Of a DNA stretch of 64,000 nucleotides, positions 11,701 to 18,577 are shown one piece after another. The notes under the pieces are model-generated. The model was not told the origin of the DNA, searched no databases, and worked only from the letters and a program-made list of their open reading frames with translations. Position numbers and translations under genes: made by a program. Origin of the DNA: CAZVWH01 sp964631175. GTDB lineage: Bacteria; Planctomycetota; Phycisphaerae; Sedimentisphaerales; Anaerobacaceae. Location: contig CAZVWH010000002.1 of NCBI GenBank assembly GCA_964631175.1, positions 1 to 64,000 of the forward strand, in the 5' to 3' direction. Every line of letters starts with the position of its first letter. Positions within the stretch are counted from its first letter, which is position 1.

Positions 11701-12614
11701 TCTGACGTCACACCCTCTCCATTTGGATCGAGAATCCTCAAAGCCATCATTTTGACAGACCAGCAAACACCGGCAATACCCACTGTATTATTACCTATAG
11801 CTCCGATGATTCCAGCCACGTGAGTTCCGTGATAATGTTCGTCCATTGGGTCGAAATCATCATCCACAAAATCATAACCCCAAATATCGTCGTTATAGCC
11901 GTTGCCGTCATCATCGACGTCGTTATAGTCAATATCCTCATCCACAACACCGGGCTCGTTGACTTCTCCATCATTTATCCACATATTATCAGCCAGGTCG
12001 GGATGGGTATAATCAATACCGCTGTCCATAACTGCTACGATCATATCGGCAGTACCATTTGCAATATCCCAAGCCTCCGGTGCGTCAATGTCAGCGTCTC
12101 CACGGCCGCCGGTCTGGCCTGTGTTATCCAAAGCCCACTGTTCAAAAAACCGAGGGTCGTTGGGAACAACCATTGCTCTTATTTTGTAGTTTGGCTGAGC
12201 ATATAAAATTTGAGGCGACTGATTAAACCGCATTACAGCATCCGCAACCGACACGTTCTTAGGCAGTTTCACTAAAGCCAAGCCGGGCACAAGACTGTCA
12301 TATTCTTTAACCACATAAGCACCGCTGACGGTGGAGCTTGCAATCGCATTTTTTATCGCGCTCGTTGTTCGTGGACCACTAATCTGTTGCTCAAGAAAGT
12401 CCGTGTTGCTCTCCGGCAGAGCCTGGCTCAGCCCTCCAACAAAACGAACAATTAGCTCGCCCTGCTTATAATCGGCATTGTTTTCAGGTGAGCCGCCAGA
12501 CGAAATAACCGACCAGTTAGCTGGTTGGGTAAAGCCGGTTTTCGCACTAACAAAAATTAACAGACTTGTTAAAACTATCCATGTGACATTCCGGATCCAA
12601 ACCTGACGCTTCAT
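2712..12614 (-). CDS. Giant secreted protein: subtilase, beta-helix modules, VWA, dockerin and Fn3-like repeats
   Basis: A 3,300-residue exported protein. Order of parts: signal peptide (about 1-30); protease prodomain; peptidase S8 domain (about 170-490) with the triad Asp197 (DSGID), His262 (HGTH), Ser433 (GTSAAAP); a first right-handed beta-helix of GGGIYC-type repeats (about 500-900); InlB-type repeats ending in VTMDLDK (about 1000-1160); a second beta-helix (about 1175-1750); a von Willebrand A domain with the MIDAS motif DTTGSM at Asp1770; more InlB-type repeats; a third beta-helix (about 2260-2900); a dockerin-like pair with an EF-hand loop (DLNFDGQITFSD from Asp2933); three Fn3-like repeats. 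Start ATG 12614 has AGGAAG upstream and leads straight into the signal peptide; longer frames lack this. It follows the secretin gene by 86 bases on the same strand. Cell-surface or extracellular role; substrate unknown. Confidence 0.9.
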   Translation of the reverse strand: MKRQVWIRNVTWIVLTSLLIFVSAKTGFTQPANWSVISSGGSPENNADYKQGELIVRFVGGLSQALPESNTDFLEQQISGPRTTSAIKNAIASSTVSGAYVVKEYDSLVPGLALVKLPKNVSVADAVMRFNQSPQILYAQPNYKIRAMVVPNDPRFFEQWALDNTGQTGGRGDADIDAPEAWDIANGTADMIVAVMDSGIDYTHPDLADNMWINDGEVNEPGVVDEDIDYNDVDDDGNGYNDDIWGYDFVDDDFDPMDEHYHGTHVAGIIGAIGNNTVGIAGVCWSVKMMALRILDPNGEGVTSDAIEAMNYAVAWNVNVINASWGGYQYDQGLYDAIAAARDAGILVVAAAGNDGINMAAYPARFDLDNIISVMATDHFDNMAFFSNYSIEDVDLGAPGVGILSTTPTEDMQTGWMDEYGIDIEYAYDSGTSAAAPHVTGACVLIKVVNPNLTYQQVKKIMLRSVDPTLPGLCVSGGRLDLFMALKMARQGEVLNTRTAIKYPTIQRAIDNASDGDTLVAASDFWYIETINFRGKAITVRSGSTAGGRNVGDPTPQNTFISALFDGGSVVTFNNGEDIDSILLGFSVVDGAEGIYVDGSSPQINDCNVTKNTARGLYCSNAAPELLDCVITKNTTIQNGGGIYCKDGSNPSISSCKIIANTASGGGGGIYCESGSNPNVTDSDISSNAAESNGGGIYCSDNCDPNFIRCTISSNTAQWPGGGVYTVNCAPLISGCTITKNRTAWDGGGLYCDTGSLPAVMNSTINGNIADYDGGGIYLNATSIPIKNCLIINNTVDSWDGGGIFCADASPTITNCTFIGNSSNEFDGVGGAVYCAGTSAPQVANCIFNDNRDIAIYEQDADSEPIMSSCLFNDNLQGDYYDRDSDRAYSFLDVEPDSILSGSNNIIGDPMFVRGRLGNYYLSQYEAGQILDVDGQFVDPNVNPQDATSPAVDAGSDDAVALGMHIYSTRTDNYEDADGNKDLGRVDIGYHYNDTQPAMQYSLTTMVTPAGVGNISPDPAGSPHIYIQYSQVPLIVSPEDPNVYQFKSWQGTDDDMRMDRTSTGQIAAVQKNIVTMDLDKIITVRFETILVTLRTRVIDGRGTVTPRTGRYTRDTVVDLTAAPINPSHFIKWDGTNNDYSYQRENTVTMSGPFVIDPQGREFKEVEVIFYAPRTLDVPGDYTNIQVAINEADNGDIVRIAPGIYDIRESSLPYEWEKIIISGKAITLTSNNPDDPCTVAATVIYNCGFEIWNVSRNTVINGLTIQSARYDLNTIWITPTGSGRDGPGGRIGDTYGGGMELMGDASPDVRNCIFIDCAVGGVHGGHGNGGGDVDGSGWGGNGGWPGAAYGGAVSVGFNGNPIFTNCSFIGCLARGGDGGNGANGGTDHNPGHGGGWGDPFAPWWEDGPFEDYWRYTGFGGAAYCDSYSTPDFVDCRFINNLAQGGSCGLSGTPIVTEWPYRHYRIDAFGGAVYCEADSSPAFTGCTFINNEADVNGINWHGGMDDTDAAVIKDDPYISYGGAIAFEDGANPAFENCTFNDNIATIGGGMWATWANPDINDCDFEANTAYHGGGVYFVGNSCKITKSNFYENQALYNTSLVDPNNVIDVLGEGAAIHCFDANTTIVDCNIFNNHAAASGGGIYLSGSESAWLKNCLISKNFAGRDGGGISANWHSDCNVVNCTIADNRVGGSGFGGGLYCSYYSYANIVNSIVWDNLGDIGSHGSQIAVATDYEYDPRLSTVNVSYSDVQDATDPNAYGAKTEALDLIFCIDTTGSMWDDIDAVKNAAMQITNSIATKIPDYRIAVVEYKDFNQPNVDTAIDDRYGAINDYPYRTVAGFTTDTDAVIDAFNSLTASGGADWPESVYTALMHCIDHNSLVETLAGNFYGADPGSTGPGAWRSGNVVRVILLMADAPPHDPEPFTDYTLNDVLAAAGGWEQKHIVSLLVGGDLEAATYFTDLAEGTGGTLLTATGAGEVVSALMKAIDLISVIPSPIFVGTNCVLNQDRTSYNWAANSHNIDEDPLFVAGYFLSQVAAGQSMNSPCVDAGSDLLSILSLDKYTTRTDSVPDSDIIDMGYHYDLFGIPQFQLSFSAITSSPDSPVPVIIEPSVNDPSYDGLYNWHTTVTLRIDTNYDSNYYQVLWNGTDDDSLTGPTNTVTLDSDKVVTVGFVKTAYDLAIEVINGSGRGILRAEWIEDDDSFVINAAQTHAVRFGTVVQLIAEPDEGYRVRRWEGTDNDRSRSVTNTVTMNANKTIRVEFGPPVTITVPKDYPTIRNAIAAAQVGDTIVIRTGTYFGPAVAIDKPVTIRSEHPDDPCCIAETIIDRTGYADRAFDIVTGADGTVLNGLTIQNCNWAGDNGNNGSRQDPCHPDGYDGDGVEGAALYISEGIGPITIKNCIFRDNQIRGGSGGIGIDSDAVNNAGRGGWAGWARGGAIYCGPNSESKFINCQIINNGAYGGNGGDGGAGGNYQLNVGTANYGGNWSTAGEYHYDPFSLTRVFISGDLWQHWGYIGNYRWYSAYGGGVYCDVGSKVDFEDCTIGNNFTLGGMSGEGGDRPGQNPEPIISYEIPSYGGGIYCAADAMVMFNDCAIGNNVSSSPEAVDPAAVGPRYRIDPYIGYGGGVCAEDSAIIAFTNSTFIENEASLGGGAYWVSANPVLADSNFVDNTAYRGGGVYVSGNVGEIVRSDFSRNYANGFSGKGGAIYCFDASAVIADCNISYNEADSSGGGIYISGSNTVSVENCFLTNNLAGRDGGGISVSWYAESLISNCTFVSNSAPGTFGEAGKTGFGGGLYCSYESDTEVINSIFWDNFAIEGFEIAVGTGFEHAPSPARLAVSYSDVRGGRSAVRVAQGCTLYWLDGNIDLRPLFVSGPFGSYYLSQIDAGQLQNSLCIDAGSDLASKLSLVGYTTRTDEEPDKGIVDMGYHYPLGIEACSFCDLNFDGQITFSDFAVFMSRWLDGGCSNINEWCGGADFTFDRKVGFEDLSFMSKCWLVKDTDPPTPNPSQWEQEPNAISLTSIGMTAKSAVDAWGWDVQYYFERVPDGQPSSGWQKSPTWQDTGLTTDFTYGYRVKASDQLGNETDWSEVRYARSKLDITPPSIPNWQMEPNVISISEISMEAAPVFDDSDVEYYFGALTVGGHDSGWQDDPNYTDIGLTSDTEYCYRVKARDKSPNQNESGWSSRACATTLPPIETMPPTPDPMQFDENGLPTEIDSGGGFDQYYVTMTAVEATDESGGVEYYFLCLEPAELSGVSPNGLSSGWITEPTWTVRVGRQNQLLRFQVKARDIYGNETQLSEPQAMILTTR

Positions 12615-12700
12615 GCTTACACTTCCTAAAAAAGGTAATTGGTTATACGATAAGTGGTTAATTTGCCCCCAATTACCAATCGCCAATTACCAATTACTAA
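12615..12700. repeat. Short AT-rich repeat spacer (ATTGGTAATTGG type)
   Basis: The gap between the secretin gene and the giant-protein gene consists largely of repeated CCAATTACCAAT and CAATTACTAATTA units. The same unit, inverted, fills the acsD-acsE gap at 57418-57483. No terminator is visible, so read-through from the secretin gene into the giant gene is possible. Confidence 0.55.
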
Positions 12701-15700
12701 TTAAAGTTCGTGTTCCATCGCAGCAATAGCCTCAGCTTCGCGCTCTTCCTGTAGAATTATAGTCGGCTTAACCAGGATTAGTAATACTTTATTATCTCTG
12801 ATCTTGCTGCGACTACCGAATACCATTCCAATGATTGGTATCTTGCTCAATATTGGCACCCCCACCTCCTTTTCAACTTCCACGCTTATTTTCTGCCCAC
12901 CTAACAGTAACGTCCCACCATCAGGCACACTTACACGCGTCATTACCTGTGATGTCTCCATCTCAGGAACAGTCACTGGGTACTCAACAAACTCACCTTG
13001 ATCATCGGTATTCACAATGGCTGCAACCGTATGAGTCCTGAACCTGAGTAAATCTTGCATCATAGTGGTTATATTCAATAGTACATTTTTCTTATCCTGA
13101 GTAATAATAGGAGTAATGTTCAGAGAAGTAAAAATTGGCTGGAAGAACACATTCTGCTGTATTCCCAACTCTTCAAGACCACCACCAGCATAGTACCCGC
13201 GACTAACACTTCTTATAATGTCGGGCGGCAGCGCATACGAGATCTGACTTGAAACACTGAAACTTGCAGATTCTCCGCTCAGAACGGTGGATTTCGGCGC
13301 CGTCAAGGTCTTTGCATCCGCGCGGGCTTGAGTCATTCGCAGAAGGAAGCTAACCTGTAAATCGTCAAGTATATTGCCATAGCCTCCGGTTGCCGTGGCC
13401 GCTGGGGCCATACCGCCGAGGCTTCCCGGAACCTTCGTTGCTGTATCGGCTCGAGCAGCAGCTTCAGAGCCCTGCTCAAAAGCAATCAAACCCCACTTAC
13501 CACCAACATTGTATGAAAAGTCTATATCCAGACCGATATCTTCAATAAAGTTCTCGCTTACCACGAGAAATCTGGCCTCGATAGAGACTTGATGTCCAAT
13601 AGCCTTTCTAAGATCTGCCAGCAGTTTTTCTATTCTTGTATGAACCTCACGTGTCTGTAGAACAGCCAGTTTCCTGGGTCGTTCACCAGTTGGGTATAGT
13701 GTTATACTACCCTCTCCACCGTAGTCATACCAGCTATCCGGCTCGATGGTATCCTGAATAAGGTATTGCAAGTCTTGGGCTCGATAAATGCTGGTATCAT
13801 AACCGCCGCCCATGCCCATACCGCCGCCCATACCGCCGCCCATGCCCATACCGCCGCCCATGCCGCCCATCGTGCCGCCACCACCGCCGTAGCCTCCGCC
13901 TCCGCCGCCGTAGCCGCCGCCACCACCGCCGTAGCCGCCGCCACCGCCGCCGTAGCCGCCCATGCCGCCGCCCATGCCACCCATGCCGCCGCCCATGCCG
14001 CCCATCGTGCCGCCCATGCCACCCATCGTGCCACCCATGCCACCGCCCATGCCACCGCCCATGCCACCCATGCCACCACCACCATAGCCACCACCGCTAC
14101 TCATCATCATGTCCATCATATTCCTCTGTTGTTGGTAGATGTTATACTGTTGGTAGATGTCATAGTTGGCCGGCTGACTGACAAGATCGGTAATATCATA
14201 AACTCGCGTCTCCATCTTACTGGGAAGTGAATCCACCGTCGCTATTGTGATCACCCCACTATCCACGATGTAGCCGAGCTCTGCAAATCCACCCGCGACG
14301 GCATTTAATAAATTCTCCAGTCCGGTGCCAAGACGGACTGACGGCAATCCATCCATATTTATTTCCATAGTTTGCTCAATATCAGCGTTGTCAAGCAAAT
14401 CACGCCAGAGCACAGTAATTTTCAACGGAGGTATAACGGAATTCCTCAATATATCCATTGCCTCATTAAAAGGCATGGTTGGGCTTAGGTCTGAAAGGTC
14501 AACAATTCGTTCTAATTGTGCATAAACAGCCACGTCCTCCGGGTCCAATCCGATCGGCTTATCAGGCTGCCGGGTCGGTTTCTGTATAATCTCCCGCCAA
14601 TTTTTAGGATAAGTAAGCTCCTCGGCATACGGAATTCCAGCTTCCTCGGTTTTCAGCAAAATATCTGCTCGCTGTTTATCTTTTTCCTTTTGCACTTCTA
14701 ATTGTTGGCGCAAATAAACCATATCCTCCAGCGCATCCTTCAAGATAAGCGCCTCATTATTTTGTGGGTCTAATGCAAGCACAGTGTCCAATTGACCAAG
14801 AGCCGCTTCATAATTTTGCTGTTTCGTGTACGCCTTTGTGTTTTCTATCAGTGTCTGTATTCTTTGTTGCTTCTCGGCTTCCATTTGCTCTCTGAACTGA
14901 CGTTGTGCCTCTATCGCTTCTGAACGTTCTTGCTCGTTCAATTGCTGAATTCTCTCCTGCCTTGCCTCGGTGATCTTCCGGCGTAGCTGTTTCAATACAC
15001 TGCTGTAGAGCTGGAAAAGGTCATCTCCGAGGTCCATGTGGTATTCATTTATCGTCTGTTGAGCCCTTTCAACCGCATCTTCTGCCTTATTGAATTCACT
15101 ATTATTTATATTTTCTTGTGCGCTGGCTACGGCATCGTTAACAACCGCCTGGGCGTGGCTCCTACGGATATTCCTCCTGTTTTGAATCTCTTCGATATAA
15201 CCACCTGCCCTTGTCACCGGCTCAGCAGATACAGGCGCTACAGTTGCCGGCTCAAAAAACCTCGGCTGCGCATTTTCCCAGCCCATAACCGCCGATCTAT
15301 TAACATCGCGTTCCATCGGAGATTCAATACCAATTGGGGATCGCTCCATCCTAGGTTTTATCTCTACTAAGTCGGCAGAAACATCAATCTGATTCCTCGC
15401 AGATGGCAGCCCATCTATCCTCGCCAGGTAACCTTGCAATGTTTCGACCATTGCGGGAGGAACCAGGCCGCTATTTATAACCTCAATAATACCTTCACGG
15501 GCCTCTTCTAACCGGCCGGCATGGTACAACTGCATGCTGTGATAATAGACCTCGGCAATTCGTCTTCTCTGATCGCTAAGCCGACCTTCCGCTGTCTTGT
15601 CTAAGACTAAGCTCGGCTCGTCTGCACTTTCTGAGGACCGAACCGAATTAAGCTTGTTCTCCTCCTGGTTAAAAGGCCACCGTGATTGATCCGCATTAAG

Positions 15701-16267
15701 TCGGGAATCAGACGTTACCCTCACCCATTGATCTTTGGTCTGTTCAGGAGATAACTTCGTTCTGTATATCTGAGCATCTATCCTTTCAAGCAATTGTGCG
15801 TTTTGTACCTTCTCCTGTTCCGTCAAAAACCTGCTGTCTTTTGACTTTTCAAGAATTGCTTTAGCCTCTTTCAGCTTATCTCGCTTAAATAATTCAACAG
15901 CCTCTTGCCTTTGTTCTAATGCCCGGTTTCTCCCATTTGCGGCAGATTTTGACCTTTCCAAAAACTCTCTTAGCTGGCTACGTTCCTTAGCGGTCAGGTA
16001 TTGCTCATAAGCACGAGCCATGGAAAAGGTTTTTTCAGCTTGAGTGTAATAACCGCGTGCATATTGGGTCGTCCCAACCTTAATCATCTGTTGGACCAGA
16101 TTGCGCAGAGTTTGGTCTCCATCAACTTCTCTCCGGGATTGAGCTGCCTCAGCTCGACCGAGCTTGCCGAAGTCTGACAGGGTTGCCATCAGAAACACAA
16201 TTGATACCAATAAAAGTAAAAGGGACTTTTCCCCAAAAGCCTTGAAAAAAAATCTCGGATTGTCCAA
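12701..16267 (-). CDS. Secretin-family outer-membrane protein with TPR-like N-terminus and Gly/Met-rich linker
   Basis: Related to the type II/III secretion and type IV pilus secretins, which form outer-membrane rings. The likely start is the TTG at 16267, because GGAGG lies five bases upstream and the product begins with a short basic stretch and a membrane/signal helix (KSLLLLLVSIVFLMATL). That gives 1,188 residues. Residues about 50-560 are charged, helical and TPR-like; an STN/N0-like segment follows (about 620-715); residues about 723-823 are almost only Gly, Met and Tyr; the last 350 residues are the secretin core (QVSIEARFLVVSENF, VPDGGTLLLGGQ, VPILSKIPIIG, LLILVKPTII). The giant exported protein is encoded directly downstream. 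No other secretion-system gene lies in the window. Confidence 0.87.
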   Translation of the reverse strand: MDNPRFFFKAFGEKSLLLLLVSIVFLMATLSDFGKLGRAEAAQSRREVDGDQTLRNLVQQMIKVGTTQYARGYYTQAEKTFSMARAYEQYLTAKERSQLREFLERSKSAANGRNRALEQRQEAVELFKRDKLKEAKAILEKSKDSRFLTEQEKVQNAQLLERIDAQIYRTKLSPEQTKDQWVRVTSDSRLNADQSRWPFNQEENKLNSVRSSESADEPSLVLDKTAEGRLSDQRRRIAEVYYHSMQLYHAGRLEEAREGIIEVINSGLVPPAMVETLQGYLARIDGLPSARNQIDVSADLVEIKPRMERSPIGIESPMERDVNRSAVMGWENAQPRFFEPATVAPVSAEPVTRAGGYIEEIQNRRNIRRSHAQAVVNDAVASAQENINNSEFNKAEDAVERAQQTINEYHMDLGDDLFQLYSSVLKQLRRKITEARQERIQQLNEQERSEAIEAQRQFREQMEAEKQQRIQTLIENTKAYTKQQNYEAALGQLDTVLALDPQNNEALILKDALEDMVYLRQQLEVQKEKDKQRADILLKTEEAGIPYAEELTYPKNWREIIQKPTRQPDKPIGLDPEDVAVYAQLERIVDLSDLSPTMPFNEAMDILRNSVIPPLKITVLWRDLLDNADIEQTMEINMDGLPSVRLGTGLENLLNAVAGGFAELGYIVDSGVITIATVDSLPSKMETRVYDITDLVSQPANYDIYQQYNIYQQQRNMMDMMMSSGGGYGGGGMGGMGGGMGGGMGGTMGGMGGTMGGMGGGMGGMGGGMGGYGGGGGGYGGGGGGYGGGGGGYGGGGGTMGGMGGGMGMGGGMGGGMGMGGGYDTSIYRAQDLQYLIQDTIEPDSWYDYGGEGSITLYPTGERPRKLAVLQTREVHTRIEKLLADLRKAIGHQVSIEARFLVVSENFIEDIGLDIDFSYNVGGKWGLIAFEQGSEAAARADTATKVPGSLGGMAPAATATGGYGNILDDLQVSFLLRMTQARADAKTLTAPKSTVLSGESASFSVSSQISYALPPDIIRSVSRGYYAGGGLEELGIQQNVFFQPIFTSLNITPIITQDKKNVLLNITTMMQDLLRFRTHTVAAIVNTDDQGEFVEYPVTVPEMETSQVMTRVSVPDGGTLLLGGQKISVEVEKEVGVPILSKIPIIGMVFGSRSKIRDNKVLLILVKPTIILQEEREAEAIAAMEHEL
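13798..14100. repeat. Low-complexity tandem repeat inside the secretin gene
   Basis: About 300 bases of imperfect GCCGCC, GCCCAT and GTAGCC units, encoding on the minus strand runs of GGGMGG, GGTMGG and GGGGGYGG. The units are imperfect but all multiples of three, so length changes keep the frame. It separates the periplasmic N-domains from the secretin core. Confidence 0.85.
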
Positions 16268-16538
16268 AGCTAACCTCCTGCCTGTAACAAAGATATCACC
16301 CTCTCGTGAAACTATTTCCACACTATTTGTTAGCAACCTCCAATTTAAAGACGTAGGTTGGATTTTTGCCGATTTCAGTGTATAAAAACAGATTATCTTT
16401 TGCAAGAGAAAAATTCTATTTACGTTCGTTTGGCCGATAATATACACGATTATAATATATCAAACAAGGGAGTCTAAAAAAAGTGTTTGGAAATAGTCAG
16501 ATAAAAACAAATTTTTCTATAGATTTTTTACCGTTAAA

Positions 16539-17390
16539 ATGCATCATTCAGGCAAAAACCGTAAGAACATGACTATCCAAACAAGCAATATGGCTAAAGA
16601 ATCATTGATATTAGCTGTTGAAACTTCCAGCCGAATGGGGTCGGTGGCAGTAGCACTCGGCGAAAAAATGTTAGCCGAAACTGCATTTTCCGGCCCAGCT
16701 AAGCACAGTGCGGAGCTTTTTCCCGCCATCCGGCAACTGCTGGCTCGATTCGACCGAAAACTCCAAGACATCGAACAGGTTCACATATCTATCGGCCCAG
16801 GCAGCTTCACAGGCCTGCGAATAGCAACCACGTTGGCAAAGATGATGCACTTGGCTAATCCGCCCAAGCGGACAAAAATCATTACTGTCGATACATTGGA
16901 CATAATCGCCGCCAATGCAACAGACTATATAGAGGAAACAATTAAATCTACAAGTCGCAGCTCCGCATTAAATGATGAGATTCCTAAGAGAATCGCCCCG
17001 ATTCTCGACGCCAAACGTAATCAATTTTTTATAGCCGTTTACGAGCTTCATCCTTATAAAAGCAAGAACACAAATCAGAGCCTACAACTGATGAGCCACG
17101 GCCTGTGGGAAAAAATTCTCCCGGACACGTTAATGACCGCAGAACAATTTATTAAAAAGTTTGCAGGAGCTGACAAACCTGTCTGGCTGCTCGGCGACGG
17201 CCTTTTATATCATAAGGACAAATTCAAAGCCGCAAGCATCCGATTTCTGGACCAGAAGTACTGGAGCTCAAAAGTCAGCAAGGTTCTTTTGCTCGGCTGG
17301 CAAAAGGCTTTAGCCGGCCAATTCGCTGATCCGACGACATTAACACCAAATTATCTGCGCCGACCCGAAGCTGAAGAAAAATCAAAATAA
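16539..17390 (+). CDS. tsaB: tRNA threonylcarbamoyladenosine biosynthesis protein TsaB
   Basis: Partner and activator of TsaD in making the t6A modification of ANN-decoding tRNAs; an inactive ASKHA-fold relative. The N-terminal strand (ILAVETSSRMGSVAVA) and the family block ISIGPGSFTGLRIATTLAKM are clear. The frame opens at 16539, but homologues begin just before the ILAVETSS strand, which would favour the ATG at 16590; neither start has a convincing ribosome site. With about 265-283 residues it is somewhat longer than typical TsaB (about 230), owing to an insert around residues 125-150. It is divergent from the secretin gene, so 16270-16538 should hold promoters for both directions. Confidence 0.88.
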   Translation: MHHSGKNRKNMTIQTSNMAKESLILAVETSSRMGSVAVALGEKMLAETAFSGPAKHSAELFPAIRQLLARFDRKLQDIEQVHISIGPGSFTGLRIATTLAKMMHLANPPKRTKIITVDTLDIIAANATDYIEETIKSTSRSSALNDEIPKRIAPILDAKRNQFFIAVYELHPYKSKNTNQSLQLMSHGLWEKILPDTLMTAEQFIKKFAGADKPVWLLGDGLLYHKDKFKAASIRFLDQKYWSSKVSKVLLLGWQKALAGQFADPTTLTPNYLRRPEAEEKSK

Positions 17391-17467
17391 CGAAATAAAG
17401 CAAATCAAATCTAATACTATATCCACCGAAGGCTGCTGCTTCTGTCTTCTGTGGGCAGGGCCAAAAA

Positions 17468-17496
17468 AGCCCCCGGCACAGGTCCGGGGGCTAAAC
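17468..17496 (-). repeat. TTTAGCC-type hairpin, copy a
   Basis: Perfect nine-pair stem AGCCCCCGG/CCGGGGGCT around a seven-base loop. Read on the minus strand the element is GTTTAGCCCCCGG, loop, stem, then six T, so it also fits an intrinsic terminator for minus-strand transcription, although no minus-strand gene lies just upstream. It lies 78 bases after the tsaB stop. Confidence 0.7.
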
Positions 17497-17663
17497 TCTC
17501 AACCTGTGGATAGTGCTTTTCTTTCTGCCACCTGTGGTGCAGACAAATAATATTTTGCTTTTTTTATTTTTATTTTTCATCTTGTCCGACAAGACAATCC
17601 AGACAATAATATCCATGTCTTGAGCGCAGTCGAAAGAACCGGAAAGCCTGAAAGTACACCTCT

Positions 17664-17720
17664 ATTGTAGGGTGTCCGAACACCAAAACAATAAATTGTA
17701 GGCTGGGGCTTGCCCCACCA
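17664..17720. repeat. Two tandem GTAGGGTG-type hairpins
   Basis: ATTGTAGGGTGTCCGAACACC is followed within seven bases by ATTGTAGGCTGGGGCTTGCC and CCACC. Both can fold into short hairpins and share the ATTGTAGG lead with copies at 23716, 23777 and (inverted) 23953. Confidence 0.6.
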
Positions 17721-17886
17721 TGTCCATAGCAACAATGACCAATTGTATGTATTGCCCGTGCGGATTGTTGAACCGAACCATCCTTGCTTCGCACAAGGCT
17801 ACGCAGATAAACCGTCTATAAGCGGCCGCCGCTGCGATACTACGGTGAGCCGCATTGTTTAAGTATTTATAGATGAGGATATAACC

Positions 17887-18171
17887 ATGAATGAGAATGC
17901 ACAGGATATGTTTATCAAAAAACTCAATGAGGAAATAGATTGGCAATGGAAATGGGAGAAACTTAACCGCTTCTTCAATACAACCACAATGTGGGCAACT
18001 TTATTTTCAAGCTTTTTAATCCTTGTGCTATCGTTCTTGCAATTGCAGATCGGATCAGTTTCACAGCGGTGGTTGATTCTCTCAATTGCTGTACTTTCCG
18101 TAGCTACTATTAGTTGCTCGCTAATATCTACTAAAATGAGGTTCCAGCAAAGGCAGCAGGTGTATGATTAA
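17887..18171 (+). CDS. Small two-helix membrane protein
   Basis: I do not recognise a named family. The 94-residue product has a charged N-terminus (MNENAQDMFIKKLNEEIDW), two hydrophobic segments (about residues 37-56 and 62-80) and a short basic tail, so both ends are probably cytoplasmic. This resembles small SLATT/DUF4231-like membrane proteins in layout, but the similarity is weak. GAGGAT lies upstream of the ATG. A 42-codon frame begins at the base after its stop codon. Confidence 0.55.
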   Translation: MNENAQDMFIKKLNEEIDWQWKWEKLNRFFNTTTMWATLFSSFLILVLSFLQLQIGSVSQRWLILSIAVLSVATISCSLISTKMRFQQRQQVYD

Positions 18172-18300
18172 ATGGCTCGAGCTTACGACTTCATCCGTAT
18201 TCCGCTTCTTACAGAACTAATATCCCTTGAAGATGCCGTCGCTGCATTTGGGAAAATTCATTGCCAACCTACTGAAAAGGTGATTCAAGAAACACCGTAA
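18172..18300 (+). CDS. Possible 42-residue protein
   Basis: A short frame starting with the ATG directly abutting the previous stop (TAA then ATG), product beginning MARAYDFIRIPLLTELISLE. The adjoining start would suit translational coupling. No motif is recognised and it may be a remnant; kept only because of the junction and the absence of another explanation for the stretch. Confidence 0.28.
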   Translation: MARAYDFIRIPLLTELISLEDAVAAFGKIHCQPTEKVIQETP

Positions 18301-18435
18301 AGTAATAAGGACAGCCACCAATAGCTATTAACAGTGCATAGAAAAAGGTGACATTCATAATAAAAGTAGGTTGATACAAACAGTAAGAGGTGATAGTTTA
18401 AAAGATCATGCTCCGTAGAAAGGATCAAAAGTTGT

Positions 18436-18533
18436 CATTTCGACCGAAACGTCCTCAAGGAACACGAAGCGGAGAAATCTTTTTAAAAAACAGATTTCTC
18501 GACTTGCCTTCGGCTCGCTCGAAATGACGGTTG
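18436..18533. repeat. Imperfect inverted repeat (GTCATTTCGA type)
   Basis: GTCATTTCGACCGAAACG at the left is matched by GCTCGAAATGAC at the right, and GAGAAATCT pairs with AGATTTCTC around TTTTTAAAAAAC. The whole can fold into a long hairpin ahead of the nitroreductase gene. The type is a common dispersed bacterial repeat; no copy of equal length is seen elsewhere in this window. Confidence 0.6.
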
Positions 18534-18577
18534 ACAGTACTTTTACAAAGCATTATCAAACATGAAGGAGAAGTATT

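Larger units (their letters stand above)
17391..17886. other. Intergenic region with hairpin repeats
   Basis: No gene seen. It contains a TTTAGCC-type hairpin (17468-17496), two tandem GTAGGGTG-type hairpins (17664-17720), and a fragment TCTTGAGCGCAGTCGAAAG of the AGTCGAAGGG repeat family at about 17616. Confidence 0.6.

Noticed and set aside
13702..14230. Long open frames of Ala/Val/Trp or Ala/His/Thr on both strands over the secretin linker
   Set aside because: They are frame shadows of the Gly/Met-rich triplet repeat and have no ribosome site or non-repetitive part.
17468..17496. Terminator for tsaB
   Set aside because: The T-run lies on the minus strand only; for tsaB transcription the hairpin is followed by AAACTC. 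Kept as a repeat.
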